Assembly (NCBI GenBank): GCA_023264755.1
Contig: JAHFVB010000006.1
Coordinates: 5,420-26,693, forward strand
Length of the DNA: 21,274 nt
DNA from: Mycobacterium sp.
GTDB lineage: Bacteria > Actinomycetota > Actinomycetes > Mycobacteriales > Mycobacteriaceae
Direction of reading: 5' to 3'
This document shows, in pieces, positions 15,761-21,274 of this stretch. The position numbers were made by a program, and so were the translations under genes. How positions within the stretch are numbered: position 1 is the first letter of the stretch; every line of letters starts with the position of its first letter. The notes beneath the pieces were generated by a model. The model was given only the letters and a program-made list of their open reading frames with translations. It did not search any database and was not told the origin of the DNA.

Positions 15761-16666
15761 TCACGCGCCGGCACCGAGCAGGACGTCGTGCCGGCCGTCC
15801 ATCGTGGTGCGGATCGCGTCCACCAGGGCGGCCACCTCGGGGCGTCTCAACGTCTCGTCGCGCGCGACGAGCCAGTAGGTCAGCGTCAGTGCGACGTCGT
15901 CGGGCAGCACGCGCACCAGATCGTCGTGCCGGTCGGCCAGGAAGCAGGGCAGCAGGCCGAGCCCGGCCGCCGCGCGGGTGGCCTCGACGTGGACGAAGAC
16001 ATTGGTCGAGGTGACGGATTCGCGCATTCCTGGGGTGAGCGTGCGGGCCAGGTCGAGGTCGTCGACCTGAAGCATGGAGTCGATGAAGTAGATCAGCGGG
16101 TACTCGGCCAGTTCGGCCCGTGCGGCCGGCGCGCCATGGTCGGCGAGGTAGTCGCGGGCGCCGTAGAGGCCCAGGCGGTAGTCACCCAATCGGATGGCTC
16201 TGGCGCGGTGTACCTGCGGCTCGCCGACGACCACTTCGATGTCGAGGCCGGACCGCTGTTGGGTGGCCCGTCGGGTCGCCGTGACGATTTCGACGGAGAT
16301 CTTCGGGTGCCGGCGTTGCACGAGGGCGGCGGCGGGTGCGGCGATGAACGCGCTGAAGCCGTCGGTCGCCGACATCCGTACGACGCCCTCGAGGGTGCGG
16401 GCGCTTCCGGCGTCGGAGCCCAGCCCGCGGAGTGCGGATTCCACGACTTCGGCGGCCGCGAGCGCCTGGTGGCCTAGGTCGGTCAACTCCCACCCGCCCG
16501 GCACCCTGGCCAGCAGCCGCCCGCCAAGTGAGCGTTCGAGCGCGGCGATGCGGCGCGAGATGGTGGTGTGGTTCATCCCGAGCTCGTCGGCCGCGGTGAC
16601 GTATCGGCCCGACCGCCCGACGGCGAGCAGGGCGAGTAGGTCGTCCGCGCGTGGCAGCTCAGCCAT
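15761..16666 (-). CDS. LysR-family transcriptional regulator
   Basis: A 301-residue LysR-type regulator. Seen: an N-terminal winged HTH (about 1-60: DLLALLAVGRSGRYVTAADE, NHTTISRRIAALE, LGGRLLARVPGGWELT) and a substrate-binding domain (about 88-295) with the two-lobed pattern of the family. The open frame extends well upstream, but the ATG at 16666-16664 gives the standard length and start of the HTH. It diverges from the MHS transporter gene, the usual layout for a LysR activator and its target; two inverted repeats lie in the 106-bp gap. Predicted role: sensing the transported acid (perhaps 3-hydroxybutyrate or acetoacetate) and activating transporter and dehydrogenase. The ligand is inferred from neighbours only. 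Confidence 0.88.
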   Translation of the reverse strand: MAELPRADDLLALLAVGRSGRYVTAADELGMNHTTISRRIAALERSLGGRLLARVPGGWELTDLGHQALAAAEVVESALRGLGSDAGSARTLEGVVRMSATDGFSAFIAAPAAALVQRRHPKISVEIVTATRRATQQRSGLDIEVVVGEPQVHRARAIRLGDYRLGLYGARDYLADHGAPAARAELAEYPLIYFIDSMLQVDDLDLARTLTPGMRESVTSTNVFVHVEATRAAAGLGLLPCFLADRHDDLVRVLPDDVALTLTYWLVARDETLRRPEVAALVDAIRTTMDGRHDVLLGAGA

Positions 16667-16684
16667 ATCTGCATCTTTGCAGAT
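16667..16684. promoter_or_regulatory. Inverted repeat at the lysR start, candidate autoregulatory operator
   Basis: ATCTGCA (16667-16673) and TGCAGAT (16678-16684) are perfect inverted arms separated by TCTT, directly abutting the lysR start codon. GCATCT/AGATGC (16671-16686) forms a second, interleaved palindrome. Suited to LysR dimer binding and autorepression; not a strict T-N11-A box. Confidence 0.5.
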
Positions 16685-16686
16685 GC

Positions 16687-16730
16687 TTCCTGCTGGTTTG
16701 GGCATTGTCTCCACAGGGAAGCTGCAGGAA
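16687..16730. promoter_or_regulatory. Spaced inverted repeat in the lysR/transporter gap
   Basis: TTCCTGC (16687-16693) and GCAGGAA (16724-16730) are perfect inverted copies 30 bp apart. With the repeat at 16667-16684 this fits the two-site arrangement of many LysR-controlled promoters. Confidence 0.35.
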
Positions 16731-16772
16731 TACTCAGGGCTAGTGTGCCTCACGTCACAGAAGGAGTGTCCG

Positions 16773-18122
16773 ATGAGCAGTTCGGTGCCGAGCGGCCTCA
16801 AACGAGTGGTGGTCGCCTCGATGGCGGGCACCGTCGTGGAGTGGTACGAGTTCTTCCTGTACGGCACCGCGGCCACGCTCGTCTTCAGCAAGGTCTTCTT
16901 CGACCAGGGCAACAGCGACCTCAACAACATCCTGGCCGCCTTCGTCACCTACGCGGTGGGGTTCCTGGCCCGCCCGTTGGGTGGCGTGGTGTTCGGCCAC
17001 TTCGGCGACAAGTACGGCCGCAAGAAGCTGCTGCAGTTCTCCTTGTTGCTCGTCGGTGCGGCGACCTTCCTGATGGGATGCCTGCCGACGTTCGGCCAGG
17101 TCGGCTATTGGGCGCCTGCGCTTCTGGTCGCGCTGCGCTTTCTCCAAGGCTTCGCCGTCGGGGGAGAGTGGGGCGGGGCGATATTGCTGGTGGCCGAACA
17201 CAGTCCCATGCGTGAGCGGGGCTTCTGGGCGAGTTGGCCGCAGGCCGGCGTGCCGGTCGGCAACCTGCTGGCGACGTTGGTGCTACTGGTGCTCACGGGC
17301 ACGCTGTCGGATGCCGCCTTCCTGTCCTGGGGTTGGCGCGTCGCCTTCTGGCTGTCCGCCGTGGTGGTGCTGGTCGGCTACTACATCCGCACCAAGGTCA
17401 CGGACGCACCGATATTCGTTGCGGCGCAACAGGAGGCCGAGCGGGTCAAGGCGACGTCGTTGAGCGTCGTCGAAGTGCTGAAGCGCTACCCCCGCGGGGT
17501 GGTGACCGCGATGGGACTGCGGTTCGGCGAGAACATCATGTACTACCTGGTCGTCACGTTCTCCATCACGTACCTGAAGGTGCAGGTGGGGGCGAACACG
17601 TTGGCGATCCTGTGGTACCTGTTGGTCGCCCATGCCGTGCACTTCGCGGTAATTCCCTTGGCGGGCAAGCTGGCCGACCGCTACGGCCGGCGCCCGGTCT
17701 ACTTCGTCGGGGCTGCCCTCGGCGCGACGTGGGGGTTCTTCGCCTTCCCGATGATGGACAGCGGCAACTATGTCGTGATCACCGCGGCGGTGACCATCGG
17801 GCTGGTCTTCCACGCCATCATGTACGCCCCGCAGCCCGCGATCATGGCCGAGATGTTTCCCACCCGGATGCGCTATTCCGGTGTCTCACTTGGCTATCAG
17901 GTCACGTCGATCGTGGCCGGTTCGCTGGCGCCGATCATTGCCGTGAAGCTGCTCGACGCCTATGACTCCTGGCTTCCGGTGGCGCTCTACCTGGCCGGTG
18001 CGTGTGCCGTCACCCTGGTAGCCGTGTTGTTCAGCCGCGAGACCAAGGGGCTCGACCTCACCTCCCTGGACGACGCGGATGCCGACGAGCTGGCCGTCGA
18101 GCGCCAGGCAATTTTCGGATGA
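16773..18122 (+). CDS. MFS transporter, metabolite:H+ symporter (MHS) family
   Basis: A 449-residue twelve-helix major facilitator. Seen: GTVVEWYEFFLYG (19-31), the helix-1 signature of the MHS family (KgtP, ShiA, ProP); GHFGDKYGRKK in the 2-3 loop (MFS motif A); RFLQGFAVGGEWGGA in helix 4; KLADRYGRRP in the repeated 8-9 loop; and PTRMRYSGVSLGYQ. These proteins bring in carboxylates, betaines or related compounds with protons. The frame is open far upstream, but the ATG at 16773 follows AAGGAG (16761-16766) and begins just before helix 1. Its stop overlaps the start of the 3-hydroxybutyrate dehydrogenase gene (ATGA), so the likely cargo is 3-hydroxybutyrate or a similar short hydroxy or keto acid; this is context inference. 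Confidence 0.9.
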   Translation: MSSSVPSGLKRVVVASMAGTVVEWYEFFLYGTAATLVFSKVFFDQGNSDLNNILAAFVTYAVGFLARPLGGVVFGHFGDKYGRKKLLQFSLLLVGAATFLMGCLPTFGQVGYWAPALLVALRFLQGFAVGGEWGGAILLVAEHSPMRERGFWASWPQAGVPVGNLLATLVLLVLTGTLSDAAFLSWGWRVAFWLSAVVVLVGYYIRTKVTDAPIFVAAQQEAERVKATSLSVVEVLKRYPRGVVTAMGLRFGENIMYYLVVTFSITYLKVQVGANTLAILWYLLVAHAVHFAVIPLAGKLADRYGRRPVYFVGAALGATWGFFAFPMMDSGNYVVITAAVTIGLVFHAIMYAPQPAIMAEMFPTRMRYSGVSLGYQVTSIVAGSLAPIIAVKLLDAYDSWLPVALYLAGACAVTLVAVLFSRETKGLDLTSLDDADADELAVERQAIFG

Positions 18123-18865
18123 CGGCGCTGGCCGGGCGTACCGCACTGGTGACCGGCGGCGCCAGCGGGATCGGTGCCGCATGCGCGCGCGAACTCGCCA
18201 GGTGCGGCGCCACCGTCACCATCGCCGACGTCGACGAGCCGGCGGCCAAGGCGCTGGCCGAGGAACTCGGCGGAATTGCCTGGGGGATAGACCTGCTCGA
18301 CGTCGAGGCGCTCGAAGGGCTCAAGCTGGAAACGGACATCCTGGTCAACAACGCGGGAATCCAGAACATCGACCCCATCGTCGACTTCAGCCCGGAGCGC
18401 TTCCGCACCATGCTGACGCTGATGGTGGAGGCGCCGTTCCTATTGATTCGGGCCGCGTTGCCGCACATGTACCAACAGCGGTTCGGCCGCATCATCAACG
18501 TCTCGTCGGTGCACGGACTGCGGGCGTCCGAGTTCAAGGTGGCTTACGTGAGCGCCAAGCACGGGCTCGAGGGGTTGTCGAAGGTGACGGCGCTGGAGGG
18601 TGGGCCGCACGGCGTCACCAGCAACTGCGTCAACCCCGGATACGTGCGAACACCGTTGGTGGCCAGCCAGATAGCCGACCAGGCGCGCACTCACGGCATC
18701 TCCGAGGACGACGTGCTGAGCCAGGTGCTGCTCACCGAGAGCGCCATCAAGCGGCTGGTCGAACCCGAGGAGGTCGCCGCGTTGGTGGCGTGGCTGGCCG
18801 CCCCGACCGCCGGAATGGTGACGGGTGCCTCGTACACGATGGACGGCGGCTGGAGCGCTAGGTAG
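18119..18865 (+). CDS. 3-hydroxybutyrate dehydrogenase (SDR family)
   Basis: A 248-residue short-chain dehydrogenase, likely oxidising D-3-hydroxybutyrate to acetoacetate with NAD+. Seen: TGGASGIG (12-19) cofactor loop, NNAGIQ (77-82), catalytic Ser130, Tyr143 and Lys147 (YVSAKHG), and the stretches SNCVNPGYVRTPLV, IADQARTHGISEDDV and IKRLVEPEEVAALVAWL, which are specific to 3-hydroxybutyrate dehydrogenases. The fourth SDR tetrad residue, usually Asn in the helix before APF, reads Met (LMVEAPF); I recall this from actinobacterial relatives, so it need not mean inactivity. Asp38 after strand 2 (IADVD) favours NAD+ over NADP+. Translationally coupled to the transporter by a 4-nt overlap. Its stop overlaps the convergent aspB stop by 8 bp. 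Confidence 0.9.
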   Translation: MTALAGRTALVTGGASGIGAACARELARCGATVTIADVDEPAAKALAEELGGIAWGIDLLDVEALEGLKLETDILVNNAGIQNIDPIVDFSPERFRTMLTLMVEAPFLLIRAALPHMYQQRFGRIINVSSVHGLRASEFKVAYVSAKHGLEGLSKVTALEGGPHGVTSNCVNPGYVRTPLVASQIADQARTHGISEDDVLSQVLLTESAIKRLVEPEEVAALVAWLAAPTAGMVTGASYTMDGGWSAR

Positions 18866-20054
18866 CCGAGGCTTCAGTCGCTTCAGTGGCTCCGGCGGCC
18901 AGCCAGGGCCCCATCCGGCGCAACGCCTCTTCCATGTCCGACGGCGGCCCGGCGAACGACAGCCGCACGTAGGCGCCGCCACTGACGGTGTCGAAGTCGA
19001 CGCCCGGTGCGATGGCTACGCCCGTGTCGGCCAACAGCTTCGCGCAGAACGCCAGCGAGTCCGTCGAATAGTCCGAGATGTCGGCGTAGACGTAGAACGC
19101 GCCGTCGGCGGGCGCGAGCCGATCCAACCCGATGGCGGCAAGTCCGCGCAGCAGCACGTCCCGGTTGGCGGTGTACTGCTCGACCAACGCGTCGGCCTCG
19201 GCGATGGACTCGGGGGTGAACGCCGCGACGGCCGCGAGTTGCGGCAAGGTCGGAGGACATATCGAGAAGTTGCCCGTCAGGCGGTCGACCGCGCGCTGCA
19301 ATGTCGGCGGGACCAGCAGCCAGCCGAGCCGCCAGCCCGTCATCGCGAAGTACTTCGAAAAGCTGTTGACCACGATGGCTTCTCGCGAGAACTCCCACGC
19401 GCAGCTGGTCGCCGGCGCGCCCGGGTACACCAATCCGTGGTAGATCTCGTCGCTGACCAACTGGACGCCGGACCGCTCGCACCACGTCGCGATGGCGGCG
19501 AGTTGTTCGGCGGGGAGCACCGTCCCGGTGGGGTTGGCCGGGCTCGCGATGACCAGACCCCTCACCGGAGGGTCGAGTGCGGCGAGCATGTCGACGGTCG
19601 GCTGGAATCGGGTCTCCGGACCGCACGGCACCTCGACGACCTCGCAGCCCAGCGCCGACAGGATGTTGCGGTAGCAGGGATATCCGGGTGAGCTGACTGC
19701 GACCCGATCTCCGACGTCGAAGCAGGCCAGGAACGAGAGCAGGAACCCGCCGGTCGAGCCGGTGGTGATGACGACGTCGGCGGGGCCGACCGCGACGTCG
19801 TACCGGCTCGAGTACGACGTGGCGACGCCCGCCCGCAGTTCCGGAAGGCCAAGCGCGACGGTGTATCCCAGCTTGTCGTTGGCCAGTGCAGCCGCAGCGG
19901 CGGCGCGTATCGGGGAGGGGGCCTGGGCGCTGGGTTGGCCCGCCGACAGGTTCACCAGGTCGCCGTGGGAGCGCTGGCGCTCCGCCGCGGCCAGCCACAC
20001 GTCCATCACGTAGAACGGCGGTATCCCCGCGCGAAGCGCGACGCGTGCTGTCAC
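18858..20054 (-). CDS. aspB: Class I/II PLP aminotransferase, AspB (Rv3565) family
   Basis: A 398-residue fold-type I aminotransferase. Seen: LSAGQPSA (36-43), SPANPTGT with Asn174, SDEIYHG with Asp202 and Tyr205, the PLP lysine Lys234 (NSFSKYFAMTGWRLGW) and the substrate carboxylate Arg364 (YVRLSFAGP). All catalytic residues are present. The N-terminal RVALRAGIPPFYVMDVWLAA and most internal blocks match my memory of M. tuberculosis Rv3565, annotated aspB and located beside nat/hsaB. Amino-acid specificity is unproven. The start is the GTG at 20054-20052. Only 26 bp separate it from the stop of the 13E12-type gene upstream, and a TAGCCT hexamer 6 nt before the GTG suggests a leaderless transcript. 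The C-terminus ends in a short Ala/Thr/Glu tail overlapping the dehydrogenase stop. Confidence 0.9.
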   Translation of the reverse strand: MTARVALRAGIPPFYVMDVWLAAAERQRSHGDLVNLSAGQPSAQAPSPIRAAAAAALANDKLGYTVALGLPELRAGVATSYSSRYDVAVGPADVVITTGSTGGFLLSFLACFDVGDRVAVSSPGYPCYRNILSALGCEVVEVPCGPETRFQPTVDMLAALDPPVRGLVIASPANPTGTVLPAEQLAAIATWCERSGVQLVSDEIYHGLVYPGAPATSCAWEFSREAIVVNSFSKYFAMTGWRLGWLLVPPTLQRAVDRLTGNFSICPPTLPQLAAVAAFTPESIAEADALVEQYTANRDVLLRGLAAIGLDRLAPADGAFYVYADISDYSTDSLAFCAKLLADTGVAIAPGVDFDTVSGGAYVRLSFAGPPSDMEEALRRMGPWLAAGATEATEASAT

Positions 20055-20060
20055 GTCGCC

Positions 20061-20066
20061 AGGCTA
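20061..20066 (-). promoter_or_regulatory. Candidate -10 for leaderless aspB transcription
   Basis: On the minus strand TAGCCT (TAnnnT) is followed by exactly six bases, then the GTG start of aspB. This is the usual mycobacterial spacing for a transcript that begins at the start codon, and no Shine-Dalgarno is seen. Motif inference. Confidence 0.4.
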
Positions 20067-20080
20067 GCCCCGTTGCAGTA

Positions 20081-21274
20081 CTAGGCGGCGTGGTGGTGGG
20101 TGAGGTGGTTGGCGATGTGGGTTTCGGTGTCGGCGTCCGGGCGTGGATCGGTGGTGTGGAGTAGGGGTGGGGCGGTGGATTGGTGGTGGGTGCCGGTGGG
20201 GGTGGTGAAGTCGGCGACGTGGATGCCGTCGGCGCGGTGCCAGGTGATGACGTGCCAGCCGGGGGCTTGTTTGGCGTAGTTGCAGGCGGCGCAGGAGCCG
20301 CGGCCGTTGATGGCGGTGGTGGGTCCGCCGCGGCTGTGGGGGTCGGCGTGGTCAGTGTGGCGGATGGGGGCGTCGCAGTAGGGGGTGCGGCAGGTGTCGT
20401 CGCGGATGGCGATGAACTGGGCCAGGCCTTTGGGGAAGGCCCGGGCGCGGGATTCCATGGCGATTAGGGCGCCGCTGGTGGGGTGTTGGTAGAGCCGGCG
20501 CAGGGTGGCCTGGGAGCGGGGATCGGCGGCGGCGGTGTCGATCAGCCGCAGCGCTACCGCGGCCGGGATGGGTCCGTATCCCGGCACGGCCGCCGGATGC
20601 GGGTCGCCGCCGAGCAGGGTGTCATCGGAGATGACCAGCTGGACCGCGACCGGTACCGGGACCTCGGCGGGCCGGCCGGTGATGCGTTCGATGAGGGTGT
20701 CGGCCATTACCTGTCCCCGGGTCCGGCCGTCCCCACACGTGTCGGCGGCCCGCTTCAAGGCGGCGTAGACCGAGACGCCTTGGGCCATGGGCAGTAGGGC
20801 GCTGAGGTGGGTCATGGCCTCGGGGGCGGGGCGGAGGCTGACGCGGCGTTCGGATGCGGCGTGGGCGGCGCGGTCGAGGACGGCGTGGGGATCGAGCCGG
20901 TAGGCGATGGCCTTGGCCCTGGCGGTGAGGCGGGCGTCGCCGAGCCCGTCCAACACGGCGGGGTGAGCGCACAACTGCACATCCAACCTGCGCCGGTCCT
21001 GCACGGTTAGGCAGGCTGATTCGCGCACGATCAGGGTGGCCCGCCATTCCGAGAGCACCCCGGCGCTCAGCGCGGCCAGGGTGTGCGGCATCTCGCGGAC
21101 CAACGCGGTGGCCAACCCGAGGTGGCGGCCGCCTCGGTGGGGGGAGTCGCGCCGGGCCAACGCGATTTCGCTGGCCACCCCGCGACCCCGGCGGGCGGCC
21201 GGTATCCCGGCGGCCGCTTCGGCCGCGCGCCGGGCGGTGTCCAACGCCACCGCTGCGCGGGCCTGCTCGGCGGC
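20081..21274 (-). CDS. DUF222/HNH endonuclease-domain protein, 13E12 type (5' end outside window)
   Basis: A 13E12-repeat-family protein of mycobacteria, with an N-terminal DUF222 region and a C-terminal HNH nuclease domain. The frame is open to the window edge (AAEQARAA precedes the first GTG at 21250), so the real start lies beyond 21274 and at least 397 residues are visible. Seen: DUF222-like helices, with LSEWRATLIVRESACL and VYAALKRAADTC, then the HNH block CRTPYCDAPIRHTDHADPHS...GG and NGRGSCAACNYAKQAPGWH with its zinc Cys pairs and central His residues. The C-terminus is His/Thr-rich (HLTHHHAA). These families are multicopy in mycobacteria and associated with mobile or repeated sequence; their function is unknown. 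The 3' end abuts aspB, replacing its normal upstream region. Confidence 0.88.
   Translation of the reverse strand, partial: AAEQARAAVALDTARRAAEAAAGIPAARRGRGVASEIALARRDSPHRGGRHLGLATALVREMPHTLAALSAGVLSEWRATLIVRESACLTVQDRRRLDVQLCAHPAVLDGLGDARLTARAKAIAYRLDPHAVLDRAAHAASERRVSLRPAPEAMTHLSALLPMAQGVSVYAALKRAADTCGDGRTRGQVMADTLIERITGRPAEVPVPVAVQLVISDDTLLGGDPHPAAVPGYGPIPAAVALRLIDTAAADPRSQATLRRLYQHPTSGALIAMESRARAFPKGLAQFIAIRDDTCRTPYCDAPIRHTDHADPHSRGGPTTAINGRGSCAACNYAKQAPGWHVITWHRADGIHVADFTTPTGTHHQSTAPPLLHTTDPRPDADTETHIANHLTHHHAA

Noticed and set aside
16194..16772. N-terminal extension of the MHS transporter frame
   Set aside because: It overlaps lysR in antisense and precedes the helix-1 signature; the ATG at 16773 has a strong Shine-Dalgarno.

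Overview
The window reads as chromosomal DNA of a high-GC, mycolic-acid-type actinomycete, most likely a rapidly growing mycobacterium (Mycolicibacterium or close kin). The reasons are the KstR-controlled cholesterol-degradation locus in mycobacterial order, near-perfect KstR operators, frequent GTG starts, 4-nt ATGA/GTGA gene overlaps, and a DUF222/HNH protein of the 13E12 type. No species is claimed.

Left third (1-8043), steroid core. The 5' end of kstR (minus) diverges from fadE34 (plus) across a palindromic KstR box. A secreted Rv3572-like protein and kshB lie on the minus strand. Across a promoter region with two KstR boxes, the operon hsaA-hsaD-hsaC-hsaB runs rightwards. KshB feeds electrons to the 9-alpha-hydroxylase that opens ring B. 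HsaAB hydroxylate the resulting phenol, HsaC cleaves ring A and HsaD hydrolyses the cleavage product. FadE34 acts on the side chain.

Middle (8044-14872), accessory sugar locus. A 328-bp non-coding stretch with hairpins and a promoter leads into six same-strand genes: an APC-type permease, a ROK regulator, a NagB-like sugar-phosphate isomerase/deaminase, a diverged PfkB kinase, an aldose 1-epimerase and an AraD-type 4-epimerase. The last four are mostly joined by 4-nt overlaps. I read this as a complete mutarotase, kinase, isomerase, 4-epimerase route ending in xylulose 5-phosphate. It has no AraA or AraB, and several of its enzymes have altered signature residues. This is the best candidate here for an undescribed pathway. 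The substrate is unknown; an L-arabinose-like pentose via its 5-phosphate, or an amino sugar, are the leading options.

Right part (14860-18865), second accessory block. A monoacylglycerol-lipase-like hydrolase and a LysR regulator are on the minus strand. Divergent from the regulator are an MHS-family transporter and a 3-hydroxybutyrate dehydrogenase, which look like an inducible ketone-body/3-hydroxybutyrate uptake and oxidation unit.

Far right (18858-21274). The aminotransferase aspB (Rv3565-like) resumes the synteny expected next to hsaB and nat in M. tuberculosis. About 10.8 kb therefore separates hsaB from aspB, and nat is not present here. A 13E12-type DUF222/HNH gene abuts the aspB start and runs off the window edge.
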